DNA from: Gammaproteobacteria bacterium
GTDB lineage: Bacteria > Pseudomonadota > Gammaproteobacteria > Steroidobacterales > Steroidobacteraceae
Assembly (NCBI GenBank): GCA_003134045.1
Contig: PLAH01000039.1
Span: 105,540 to 167,056, forward strand
Direction of reading: 5' to 3'
Length of the DNA: 61,517 nucleotides
The position numbers and the translations under genes are program-made. How positions within the stretch are numbered: position 1 is the first letter of the stretch; each line of letters begins with the position of its first letter. Below the pieces are notes generated by a model. The model searched no databases, had not been told where the DNA came from, and saw nothing but the letters and a program-made list of their open reading frames with translations. Below, in pieces: positions 53,120-61,017 of the stretch.

Positions 53120-53893
53120 ATGCCCATGACTACACTACTCATGGCGGCGGTGGCCACGCTCGTATTTTGCGCTCCGGGATATCCGGGCGGTGCCGATGAC
53201 GCGCAGCCCTTGATGGATCAATTCGCCAAGGACACCATAGCATCCACGGGCTGGAGTGCCGGGAGTTTCGCGGCCGTCTACGACCCGACCGAGCAAGGGG
53301 GGCTCGCCAAGCTCGGAAACGCCGACTCGGTAGTCGCGTTCATGCCCTACGCGTTCTATGTGCAGCACGGGGACCAGCTGCATCTGACGCCGCTCGCCGA
53401 GGCGGACGTCGCGGGTATCGGCACCGAGGAGCGTTGGTCGCTGGTCGGCGCGGCCGCCGGGGCGACACCGCCGGCGCTGGCGGGCTACACCATCTTGAGC
53501 GTCGCCGGCTATGCGCCGGACTTCGTGCGGCACTCCGCGCTCGGGGCGTTGAACTTACCTGCCGATGTCAAGATCGAGGCGTCCGGTCAACTATTGAGCG
53601 CGTTGCGGCGCGTGGTGGCGGGTGAAAAGGTGGTGGTGCTGCTCGACCAGGAGCAGGCCGTCGCATTACCCACGTTGCCGTTCGCCGCGCAGCTCAAAGT
53701 CCTCGCGCAGTCGCCGCCGCTGCCGGTCGCCCTGGTGGTCGCCGTCGACTCCCGCTTGCCCGCACCTCGCGCCAAAGCTTTTCAGACGGCGCTCCTCAAG
53801 ATGAAATCCACCAGCGACACCGATACCCTGGGGTCGTTGCGTCTCAAGCGGTTCGTGTTGCCGCAGCTCCCGGCTCACGCCGACAAACCGTGA
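53120..53893 (+). CDS. Periplasmic PhnD-like (type 2 binding fold) protein
   Basis: This 257-residue exported protein has signal MPMTTLLMAAVATLVFCAPG. Its pattern (QPLMDQFAKDTIASTGWS, GNADSVVAFMPYAFYVQHGD, YAPDFVRHSALGALNLPADV, LRRVVAGEKVVVLLDQEQAV) resembles PhnD/PF12974-type substrate-binding proteins. No ABC permease is nearby. With the divergent MMPL gene and the following lipoprotein, it may serve in envelope lipid handling rather than phosphonate uptake. The stop overlaps the lipoprotein GTG (GTGA). Confidence 0.65.
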   Translation: MPMTTLLMAAVATLVFCAPGYPGGADDAQPLMDQFAKDTIASTGWSAGSFAAVYDPTEQGGLAKLGNADSVVAFMPYAFYVQHGDQLHLTPLAEADVAGIGTEERWSLVGAAAGATPPALAGYTILSVAGYAPDFVRHSALGALNLPADVKIEASGQLLSALRRVVAGEKVVVLLDQEQAVALPTLPFAAQLKVLAQSPPLPVALVVAVDSRLPAPRAKAFQTALLKMKSTSDTDTLGSLRLKRFVLPQLPAHADKP

Positions 53894-54543
53894 AGCGTTG
53901 GCTGGGCGTCGCGGCGGTCGCGCTATGGGTCTCGGGCTGCAAGGCACCGCTGCGGCCGGAGCCGGCAACCCCGGTGCCGGCGACGGTGGAGGAACTGACG
54001 GCGGCTATCGCCGCGGACTCGCGCCGCAGCGACCACGAGCCCGATTCGAAAGTCCGTGATCAACTGGCCGCCGATGCCGGCCGCAATGCCGATGCCTGTA
54101 TCGCACGCGCTCCCCAGGCCGCGGCCTGCCTTTACTATCATGCGGTCGCGCTGGGTCTCGAGGTAAGGGCGCATCCGACGCGTGCCGGCGAGCTGCTGAA
54201 GACCATGCTCGATGCCGCGAGCAGGGCCGACGCCGCCGATCCCGAGTATGACGAGGCGGGTCCCTCGCGCATACGGGCACTGGTGCTCACGCGCGCGCCG
54301 GGGTGGCCCCTGGGGCCCGGTGATCCGGACGCAGGCTTGGTCGCCGCGCGCCGAGCGGTGGCGCTGCGGCCGCAATATCCAGCCAACGTGCTGGCGCTGG
54401 CGGAAGCGCTGGCGAAGACAGGGGACGCGGCCGGCGCTCGGGACTGCTACGCGCGGGCGCGCGATCTTGCCCAGGCGCTGCCCACGTCGACCGATCGGGA
54501 TGATTGGTTGCGCGACGCGGAGAAGGGGTTGCAACGCAAGTGA
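53890..54543 (+). CDS. Lipoprotein with TPR-like repeats
   Basis: This 217-residue protein has a lipobox at VSGC (Cys17) after a short signal (MKRWLGVAAVALWVSGC). The rest is alpha-helical and alanine-rich with TPR-like segments: IARAPQAAACLYYHAVALGL, ARRAVALRPQYPANVLALAE and AGARDCYARARDLAQALP. The GTG start overlaps the preceding stop. It is likely an outer-membrane-anchored periplasmic scaffold. No named family is certain. Confidence 0.75.
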   Translation: MKRWLGVAAVALWVSGCKAPLRPEPATPVPATVEELTAAIAADSRRSDHEPDSKVRDQLAADAGRNADACIARAPQAAACLYYHAVALGLEVRAHPTRAGELLKTMLDAASRADAADPEYDEAGPSRIRALVLTRAPGWPLGPGDPDAGLVAARRAVALRPQYPANVLALAEALAKTGDAAGARDCYARARDLAQALPTSTDRDDWLRDAEKGLQRK

Positions 54544-54642
54544 GCGCGCCTCGGTTTCTCAAATCCGCCAGGCGACTCCCTATCGGAACGGCATCGCTCG
54601 AAGGCGCCGGCATACGGAAATTGAAACGACGCTGGATTGACC

Positions 54643-55515
54643 TTACTTGATCTTGACGGCGGCGAGCTTCGAGATGGCGTCTTGCGCCATGTCTATATAT
54701 TGGCGATCTCGTTCGATGCCAATGCTTTCATAGCCCAGAGCATTGGCCGCTGCCAACGTAGACCCCGATCCCGCAAAAGGATCGAGAATGATCCCGCGAC
54801 CCATCGGCAGCACCGCCCGCACGACGGAACGCAAGAATGCCTGGGGCTTGAGCGACGGATGAGGGGCAATCGCACGTTCGTTGCGCGGGGTGGGGCTCGA
54901 TTGAATGACGTCGCCAAATGGCCGCTCCGGCGAAGGCCTTCGAAAACCGCCGGTCGACCACTTCCGCAGGTTGTCCTGGACCCTGCCGTCGAGCCGGTGC
55001 CGCAATACCAGCCAGGGCTCGAACATCGAACGCGGCATGACGCTCACCCCTGAGAATTCTTCGTGAGCGTTCTTCGGCCGATCGCCGCCCCTCATCGTCA
55101 TGACGAGACGGCACAGATAGCCTCGAATTTCGAGTCCTGCCGCACTCATTGCACTCGCGACCACGTGAACCAACAGCGGATTGCTCGCAATCAGAACGTT
55201 TGCCCCGGGCACCGTCACCCGCGCCGCCAGCTTGCCGAATTCGAAGAAAAAGTCATGCATCGCAGCGCGGTCGCCGTCATTCAAAACAGTGAATCGAGGA
55301 AGCGGCGCGCGCTGATGGCCATCGAAGGAAGGCGGGATTCGCCAAACGCCGCCCCGTCCCTTGCGAAGCTTGGCCTGCTCCTTATCCGTGTATTCGACGA
55401 GCCCATAGGGCGGATCGGTCACTATCGCGTGCAAGGAATGGTCCGCACGCGCGCGCATCCAATCGAAGCAGCTGCCATGAATCAAGGTTGCATGGCCGAT
55501 TTTGAATGCCGTCAT
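54643..55515 (-). CDS. Site-specific DNA methyltransferase (DPPY type)
   Basis: This 290-residue adenine-N6/cytosine-N4 methyltransferase has the catalytic DPPYG in HAIVTDPPYGLVEYT near residue 33 and the SAM-binding DPFAGSGSTLAAANAL near the C-terminus, with ESIGIERDRQYIDMA after it. That motif order (IV before I) is the beta class. The central part (~80-210) is the probable target-recognition region. ATG 55515 is used; the frame continues upstream into the last part of a winged-helix domain that is separated from its beginning by a frameshift. No restriction enzyme is adjacent, so it may be an orphan. Confidence 0.88.
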   Translation of the reverse strand: MTAFKIGHATLIHGSCFDWMRARADHSLHAIVTDPPYGLVEYTDKEQAKLRKGRGGVWRIPPSFDGHQRAPLPRFTVLNDGDRAAMHDFFFEFGKLAARVTVPGANVLIASNPLLVHVVASAMSAAGLEIRGYLCRLVMTMRGGDRPKNAHEEFSGVSVMPRSMFEPWLVLRHRLDGRVQDNLRKWSTGGFRRPSPERPFGDVIQSSPTPRNERAIAPHPSLKPQAFLRSVVRAVLPMGRGIILDPFAGSGSTLAAANALGYESIGIERDRQYIDMAQDAISKLAAVKIK

Positions 55516-55748
55516 CGGGGCCGCTACGGACTCGGTATGGCGGCAACGTGGTTTGTAACGGCCTCGCGCGGTGCGCTCAAAATTTCCGGTGTATTGATAT
55601 TCAAATACGAGCGAACGGAGGACGCCGGCACGTCGCCGATCTGGGCAATAACTGCTTCGCGGATTTCCGACACCGATGCACCGGCACCGGAAGACAGATA
55701 GGCGACGATTGAATCGCGCACGACGCCCGGTGCAGCTCGATGGTTCAT
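55516..55748 (-). pseudogene. N-terminal winged-helix module of the methyltransferase, frameshifted
   Basis: From ATG 55748 the frame reads VRDSIVAYLSSGAGASVSEI, VIAQIGDVPASSVRSYLNIN TP-type, then loses similarity. In the methyltransferase frame the expected continuation appears: GNFERTARGRYKPRCRHTES. Adding one G in CCGGAAATTTTG (near 55588) would join them into NTPGNFERTARGRY. This module precedes or is fused to DPPY methyltransferases in many genomes. The joined protein would have ~370 residues. Confidence 0.7.
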
Positions 55749-55803
55749 ACTTTGCTCTCTTTGAGAAAATGTATCCGGAATGCCGTCTAGACGTCAAATT
55801 CGT

Positions 55804-56172
55804 TTACTTGGCGAGTCGCTTGTCGAAGGTTTTTTGCGCCCGCTCGATCTCCGCGCGGTGCTCCACCGTCCAGTCATACAGCACCGCGAAGGGCTTTTGC
55901 AGGGTTCGGCCCAACGGTGTCACCGAGTACTCGACCGCCACGGGCGACACAGGAATGACCCGTCGCGCGACGAGCCCGTTCCGCTCCAACCGGCGCAATG
56001 CCTGGGTCAAAGCCTTTTGGGTGATTCCCTCGAGACGCCGCTTGATCTCGTTGAATCGCAGCGGGGTCTTGCACAGCACCGCGAGAATGAGCATGGTCCA
56101 CTTTCCAGAGATCTGATCGAGCAACGGACGGCTCGCGCAGTCCGCTCGGAACATCTCGCTATTTTCCGGCAT
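55804..56172 (-). CDS. HxlR-family transcriptional regulator
   Basis: This 122-residue winged-helix protein contains the HxlR signature: CASRPLLDQISGKWTMLILA, RFNEIKRRLEGITQKALTQA LRRLE, and a wing with YSVTPLGRTLQKP. A cysteine at the start of the domain (RADCASRP) is shared with redox- or electrophile-sensing members. It diverges from the old-yellow-enzyme gene; an inverted repeat lies between them. Such pairs usually respond to quinones or other electrophiles. Confidence 0.93.
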   Translation of the reverse strand: MPENSEMFRADCASRPLLDQISGKWTMLILAVLCKTPLRFNEIKRRLEGITQKALTQALRRLERNGLVARRVIPVSPVAVEYSVTPLGRTLQKPFAVLYDWTVEHRAEIERAQKTFDKRLAK

Positions 56173-56223
56173 GACGGTTTCCTTGTGGATACCTGAGCCC
56201 CTTGCGGTGCCTCATTGACGCTA

Positions 56224-56240
56224 AGTATACACAGGATACT
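56224..56240. promoter_or_regulatory. Inverted repeat, likely HxlR operator
   Basis: AGTATACACAGGATACT has perfect 5-bp arms (AGTAT/ATACT) around a 7-base centre. It lies 52 bases before the HxlR gene and 30 bases before the reductase gene. HxlR proteins typically bind GTATAC/GTATCC-like repeats in this position. Confidence 0.65.
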
Positions 56241-56269
56241 ATGTGTGGGAATTCCACTGGAGTGATCCG

Positions 56270-57391
56270 ATGTCCGTACCGCAAGTAGCCGCTCTGTTTA
56301 AGCCGTTTCGATTGAAGTCGCTGTCCTTGAAGAACCGCATCGTGATGGCTCCGATGACTCGCTGTTTCTCGCCGCTGGGAGTGCCGGGCGACAACGTGGC
56401 CGCCTATTATCGGCGGCGCGCCGAGGGCGACGTCGGCCTGATTCTCTCCGAAGGGACGGTGATCGATCGCCCGGCTTCGCGGAACGACCCGGGTATTCCA
56501 TTCTTTCACGGCGACGCCCCGCTCGCGGGTTGGAAGCGAGTCATCGACGCCGTACACGCTTCCGGCGGCAAGATGGGTCCGCAGATTTGGCACACCGGTT
56601 CGGTCGTCGGCCCGAACGCAGACTGGGTGCCTCCCGCGCCGGTGGAGAGCCCCTCTGGGCTGATCGCACCCGGCAAGCCGCGGGGGGTGGCCATGACCGA
56701 GAGCGACATCGCCGACACCATCGCCGCCTTCGGCCGCGCGGCAGCGGACGCCAAGCGGCTCGGGTTCGACACCGTCGAGATCCACGGCGCACATGGTTAT
56801 CTGATCGATCAATTCTTTTGGGCCGGCACGAACCACCGCACCGATGGCTATGGCGGCGCCTCGATCAAGCAACGCGCCCGCTTCGCGGTGGAGGTGGTCA
56901 AGCAGGCCCGCGCGGCGGTGGGTCCCGAATTCCCCATCATCATCCGGCTCAGTCAATGGAAACAGCAGGATTATGCCGCCCGGCTGGCCGAGACTCCCGC
57001 GGCCATGAGCGAGTGGCTGGTCCCCTTGGTGGAAGCCGGCGCGGACATCCTGCACTGTTCACAGCGATGCTTCTGGGAACCCGAATTTCCCGAGATCGAC
57101 GGCGAGAACGGCTTGAACTTCGCGGGATGGGCCAAGAAGCTGACGGGCGCCGCCACCATCAGCGTGGGTTCCGTCGGACTCTCGGGCGACTTCATGAAGG
57201 CCTTCGGCGGCGAAGCCTCCACACCGGTCGGTCTCGACAACCTCGTCCAGCGCGTGGAGCGCGAGGAATTCGACTTGATCGCCGTGGGTCGCGCGATTCT
57301 CGGCGATCCCGCATGGGTCACGAAGGTTCAGAGGGGCGACACCGCCGGGCTCAAGAACTTCAGCCCTGCCGCCTTCGCGGAATTGGTCTGA
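56270..57391 (+). CDS. Old-yellow-enzyme NADH:flavin oxidoreductase
   Basis: This 373-residue FMN TIM-barrel enzyme has LKNRIVMAPMTRCFSPLGVP at the FMN site, PQIWHTGSVVGPNADW, the substrate-binding EIHGAHGYLIDQFFWAGTNH and RTDGYGGASIKQRARF, and AVGRAILGDPAWVTK at the end. It should reduce activated C=C bonds or nitro groups with NAD(P)H. GGAG lies 8 bases before ATG 56270. Its regulation by the divergent HxlR protein is the likely control. Its end overlaps the convergent hydroxylase gene by 32 bases. Confidence 0.93.
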   Translation: MSVPQVAALFKPFRLKSLSLKNRIVMAPMTRCFSPLGVPGDNVAAYYRRRAEGDVGLILSEGTVIDRPASRNDPGIPFFHGDAPLAGWKRVIDAVHASGGKMGPQIWHTGSVVGPNADWVPPAPVESPSGLIAPGKPRGVAMTESDIADTIAAFGRAAADAKRLGFDTVEIHGAHGYLIDQFFWAGTNHRTDGYGGASIKQRARFAVEVVKQARAAVGPEFPIIIRLSQWKQQDYAARLAETPAAMSEWLVPLVEAGADILHCSQRCFWEPEFPEIDGENGLNFAGWAKKLTGAATISVGSVGLSGDFMKAFGGEASTPVGLDNLVQRVEREEFDLIAVGRAILGDPAWVTKVQRGDTAGLKNFSPAAFAELV

Positions 57392-58271
57392 ACCGCCTCG
57401 AGTCGACGGGATGACGATCTTGCCTCGCCTTGATCGTCGCAATCAAGGGTCGAAGAGGAAATGTAAACTGTTGCCAGATCGAAAGTCTTTTGCGTTCATC
57501 TTGGCCTACGATTTCGGATTCACCATCGCGAAATGTCCCGAACACATGATCGATCAAAATCAGGCTGTTGGCATAGTTGCAACGGGTGTCTTCGTAGGTG
57601 GCTGAATGATGCTTGCTATGAGATTCGATCGTCGTCCAGACGTACGAGTACCAGCGGGGCGGGTCGAAGCGCACATTGGCGTGGGCACAGGACGAAACGA
57701 GGGTGAGGATGGTCAACGCGCAAAAAACGGCGCTTTCCGGCACGTCAAATAGCGCGACCAGGCTGATGGTCACCAGGAACAGCTCGATTGGGTTACCCAC
57801 AGCGCCCTTCATCGCATTCAACTGAGTGATGTGGTGATGCGGGGCGTGTGTCCACCACAGGAACGAATTATGCATCGCTCTGTGCATCCAGAATTGGAAG
57901 AACTCGATCAGGAACACCACCAAGGCGACCTGCACGATAAAGGGCAAATGCATAACCCATAAGGTGCTCATACCGAGCGCATGTTTAGCTGAAGCCAACG
58001 GCTCGTCAGCCAGCTTCTTTACAAGTTTCACAATCACGGTGGCCACCAGGATCGTATACAAGAGGTCGGTGGCGAATTCGCGGCCATTCGTACGCCAGCT
58101 GACATGCCGCTCGCTGACGAACTCCAGCGCCACCACAATCGCCGTCACGAGAGAGGTTGCCACGATCACCGTCCAAGGATTTTGGGTCAACGGAGCGGGG
58201 GCGATGGCCCAAAACAGGACGATCACCGCGAGCATCACGGGCTGAAACAGGCTGAGCGCTATTCTCTTCAC
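57360..58271 (-). CDS. Sterol desaturase/fatty-acid hydroxylase family protein
   Basis: This 303-residue membrane protein has the di-iron histidine motifs of PF04116: FWMHRAMHNSFLWWTHAPHH H-type (HRAMH, HAPHHH) and later HSKHHSATYE. There are four to five hydrophobic helices. GTG 58271 is chosen because GGTGGG precedes it; the upstream open frame is not conserved. It probably hydroxylates or desaturates a lipid in the inner membrane. It converges on the old-yellow-enzyme gene. Confidence 0.88.
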   Translation of the reverse strand: MKRIALSLFQPVMLAVIVLFWAIAPAPLTQNPWTVIVATSLVTAIVVALEFVSERHVSWRTNGREFATDLLYTILVATVIVKLVKKLADEPLASAKHALGMSTLWVMHLPFIVQVALVVFLIEFFQFWMHRAMHNSFLWWTHAPHHHITQLNAMKGAVGNPIELFLVTISLVALFDVPESAVFCALTILTLVSSCAHANVRFDPPRWYSYVWTTIESHSKHHSATYEDTRCNYANSLILIDHVFGTFRDGESEIVGQDERKRLSIWQQFTFPLRPLIATIKARQDRHPVDSRRFRPIPRRRQG

Positions 58272-58619
58272 GGCATTCCCACCTTTACGGTTGCAACCGG
58301 GAGCGCGCTTCGCCTCCACGAGTGGATCTCCCGGGCTTTTATCCCGCCGTGTATCCCAGATTGATGTCTTCCGGGACTGCCTCTCTCGGACCAGCACTGA
58401 GTAGACTCAGCCGGAACCCTAGACGCACATTTACCTTAGAATGAGCAACTGCCGTGCCTAGAAGTCACCGCAGCGTTAAAAAGACGAAAAGTTATCTTAA
58501 AACAACCGCTTACGTTCCGCTTTCGAGGATCCGCGTTTCTGCCTGCGGGTCTCGAGACGCTCCTGAATGACGCATACTGGCGTATCGGTGCCCCGTTAGC
58601 GGTCGCGCCACGTGGGCCC
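58272..58619. other. Interval without a supported gene
   Basis: About 350 bases upstream of the hydroxylase gene show no gene. An AT-richer stretch near 58425-58510 may hold its promoter, but no clear -35/-10 pair is seen. The far end merges with the sulfotransferase fragment. Confidence 0.35.
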
Positions 58620-58788
58620 CCTCAGCCGGCGCAGTGACTAGCCATTCATAGGGAACATCCACGAGGCGTTCTTGCCGGGTGTCGTGCCAGTGGCGCAGCC
58701 GCCGCCGGTATCCGATGTAGTATTCTGCGATCTCGGTGAGGTCATACGAGAACAGATACCCCCGATCAAAGAGCGTTGGTAGATGGCG
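58620..58788 (-). pseudogene. Sulfotransferase C-terminal fragment
   Basis: The frame RHLPTLFDRGYLFSYDLTEI, YYIGYRRRLRHWHDTRQERL and VDVPYEWLVTAPAEG matches the part of TPR-sulfotransferases after the PAPS-binding region (usually SYDLEELGRYY...HW...V.YE.LV). The rest, including the PAPS loop, is missing. The overlapping start of the beta-propeller gene (58810) suggests that DNA was inserted or rearranged here. Confidence 0.65.
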
Positions 58789-58809
58789 CTGTCTCACAAG
58801 GAATGAATT

Positions 58810-59838
58810 ATGAGCGTGGTCTTGCCGCAAGCGTTTCAGCGGGGTGCGATTCGTGCCGCCGGACTTTTGTTAGCCGTCGCTCTTTCCAACAGCGCTGGTA
58901 TCCAGGCCGGAACAGCGCAAGAGGCATCTGCTCCGGTCCACAAGATGTCCGAGCTTAAGATCGCGGCTACCATTCGGATCGGAAAAATTGCCGATTGGGT
59001 TGCGGTCACGTCAAACGGGGTTTGGGTCGGCAGCAAAGAGCCCAACTCTGTCAAGCAGGTCGATCCGAACACTAATCAGGTCACTACCGTTGAGGTACCA
59101 GGCGAGCCTTGTGCCGGACTTGCTGCGGACTCGGAGAGCCTGTGGGTCCCCTTGTGTGGGCCCGTGCCCAAGTTGGCAAAAGTCGATCTGAAAACACGCG
59201 TCTTGGCTCACGTCTTCGACGTCGGGCCTGTAGCACCCGAAGGGGGCATCGCTATTGGCGCAGGCAGCATCTGGCTGATCACCGACAAGCATGGCTCTCT
59301 GGCGCGAATCGATCCCTCCAGCGGCTCGATCCTCCAGACAGTCCATGTCGCACCCGGCTCCTTTAATCCCGTCTTTAGCGAGGGACGCATCTGGGTAACA
59401 CGCGCCGAGGGCTCGGAAGTGACGAGCGTCGATGCCACCACGGGTAAAGTTCTGGAACACATCGCCACTGGCACTGGACGCCATCCGCGTTTTGTCACGG
59501 CCGGCGGGGGCGCCGTTTGGACGGTGAATCAAGGTGATGGCACCCTCAGCCGCATCGATGTCGCCGGGCAGCGATCAGTTCTCACGCTGCAGCTGCATAC
59601 TCCGGGTGTCGGCGGCGACATCACCTACGCAGAAGGCAGAATTTGGACCACGTTGATAAAGACGCCAATCAGCGTCGTCGATGCCGCAAGGTCGGTCATA
59701 TTATGCCAATGGAAAGGCCCTGGTGGTGATGCCATAGGCGTCGGATATGGAACTATCTGGCTTACCAGCTATACCGGCGGAACGGTATCTCGCATCGCTT
59801 TGAGCGACCTGCCTGAGGATTGCCGCCCCGAAAAATGA
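58810..59838 (+). CDS. Secreted YncE/Vgb-like beta-propeller protein
   Basis: This 342-residue exported protein has a signal peptide (IRAAGLLLAVALSNSAGIQA) and about seven blades with the repeated pattern GxxWV..-x-..I.R.D/V.... Examples are SNGVWVGSKEPNSVKQVDPN, AGSIWLITDKHGSLARIDPS, EGRIWVTRAEGSEVTSVDAT and GGAVWTVNQGDGTLSRIDVA. It resembles YncE or virginiamycin-B-lyase-like propellers, but no catalytic residues can be claimed. The gene is intact and stands alone. Confidence 0.8.
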   Translation: MSVVLPQAFQRGAIRAAGLLLAVALSNSAGIQAGTAQEASAPVHKMSELKIAATIRIGKIADWVAVTSNGVWVGSKEPNSVKQVDPNTNQVTTVEVPGEPCAGLAADSESLWVPLCGPVPKLAKVDLKTRVLAHVFDVGPVAPEGGIAIGAGSIWLITDKHGSLARIDPSSGSILQTVHVAPGSFNPVFSEGRIWVTRAEGSEVTSVDATTGKVLEHIATGTGRHPRFVTAGGGAVWTVNQGDGTLSRIDVAGQRSVLTLQLHTPGVGGDITYAEGRIWTTLIKTPISVVDAARSVILCQWKGPGGDAIGVGYGTIWLTSYTGGTVSRIALSDLPEDCRPEK

Positions 59839-59881
59839 TGAATGACCGTCTACGTTGAGTTGCATCGGACACCGCGGTCAG

Positions 59882-60130
59882 TTAATTGCTTTCGGCAATC
59901 GTAATCGTTGCGCGTGGCTCAGGGGCATCTGGCCACGCTTTCTTTAGTGTGTCATATGCCAGAAGCCCAACGAGGGCTGCGATTACGTTTGGGGCTGTCT
60001 CCGTGAGGTACTTCCAGGTTGCATCGATTCGCGATTGGACCGTCGGCAAGATTCGTGTAAAAAAGTGCTCATAGCGTACGAAAGAACCGAGAGGATAGGT
60101 ATCTTCGACGCATTCCGATGCCAAAATCAT
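59882..60130 (-). CDS. Hypothetical small protein
   Basis: The 82-codon ORF starts MILASECVEDTYPLGSFVRY and has one hydrophobic stretch (APNVIAALVGLLAYDTL) near the C-terminus. No clear ribosome site precedes the ATG. It lies 26 bases after the FitB-like toxin gene on the same strand. I recognise no family; it may be genuine or chance. Confidence 0.35.
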   Translation of the reverse strand: MILASECVEDTYPLGSFVRYEHFFTRILPTVQSRIDATWKYLTETAPNVIAALVGLLAYDTLKKAWPDAPEPRATITIAESN

Positions 60131-60156
60131 CGTTTCGACGAATGAGCGGAGCCCGA

Positions 60157-60573
60157 TTACGCAAATGGATTGAGTAGCCGCGCGCCAGTCGGCGCATAGT
60201 GCCCCGTATTCCGGGTCACTACCGTGAGATCATGAATGAGTGCTGTGGCCGCAATTTGCTTATCGAGCGGATTCTCCGGATTCGGTACCCGCAGCCGTCC
60301 CCAAACGTGTGCCGCCTCCTCGTCGAAGGATAAAATCGACTCGGCATAGGTCATCGTCACCTGTTTGAGCCAGCGTTCAAGAAGCTTGGCCTGCGCGTCG
60401 TCCCCTCGATGTCTGATACGCTCGACGCCCTGCCGTAGCTCTCCGATCATGACTACCGACAGATAAAGATCGACCGACTCGCGACTCGCGTCAGCGAAAA
60501 ACGCCCGGACACCGGGGTTGGCCTTGTCGCCTTTACGGATCTCACTGATGACGTCCGTATCAAGCAGGTACAT
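60157..60573 (-). CDS. PIN-domain toxin (FitB/VapC type)
   Basis: This 138-residue PIN ribonuclease starts MYLLDTDVISEIRKGDKANP, with Asp5 and Asp7, Glu in VVMIGELRQGVE, Asp in NPLDKQIAATALIH and the terminal TRNTGHYAPTG AR-type motif. The frame is open well upstream, but ATG 60573 starts the domain just 1 base after the antitoxin stop. It is complete and paired with an intact antitoxin. Confidence 0.9.
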   Translation of the reverse strand: MYLLDTDVISEIRKGDKANPGVRAFFADASRESVDLYLSVVMIGELRQGVERIRHRGDDAQAKLLERWLKQVTMTYAESILSFDEEAAHVWGRLRVPNPENPLDKQIAATALIHDLTVVTRNTGHYAPTGARLLNPFA

Positions 60574-60574
60574 A

Positions 60575-60796
60575 TCAACGCCGTTTGTCGGTCTGCTCGC
60601 GTTCGAAATCACTATCCTTGCCGACGTTGGGAATCGCCGCAAGAACGTCCGCCAATTGTCGCCGCTTTGGACCCCGTAGTACCGATTGGAGGATTTCGCG
60701 ATGTTCCTGCTCCGTGCTGCGATTGCGTTTCGCAGCACGTTGCTTGAGCGCCTTGACCAGATCTTCCGATAAGTCTCGTACGATGAGTTGTGCCAC
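60575..60796 (-). CDS. FitA-like ribbon-helix-helix antitoxin
   Basis: This 73-residue antitoxin begins VAQLIVRDLSEDLVKALKQR and contains AAKRNRSTEQEHREIL, the FitA-type Arc/RHH fold, then a tail that binds the PIN toxin. GTG 60796 is chosen because GGAGGAGG lies a few bases upstream; the ATG at 60817 would put that site inside the gene. It precedes the toxin gene by 1 base. Confidence 0.9.
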   Translation of the reverse strand: MAQLIVRDLSEDLVKALKQRAAKRNRSTEQEHREILQSVLRGPKRRQLADVLAAIPNVGKDSDFEREQTDKRR

Positions 60797-61017
60797 CGAA
60801 ACCTCCTCCGTCGTCATATCCAGTAGTTTTAGCTCTTTGACAAACCAGATGCTAGCATTGATAGCAGTAAATCGAAAGGATTCCGACTGGGGGGCGTTCG
60901 GGTGTCATGCGCTCGCCCGCGCGATCGGCGGGCGAGGACCGAGCGCTGCGAAAAGGCGTCGTCCCGCCACCGCCACCAATCCGCGAGAGTTTCCGATGTC
61001 AGGGTAATCCGATATAA

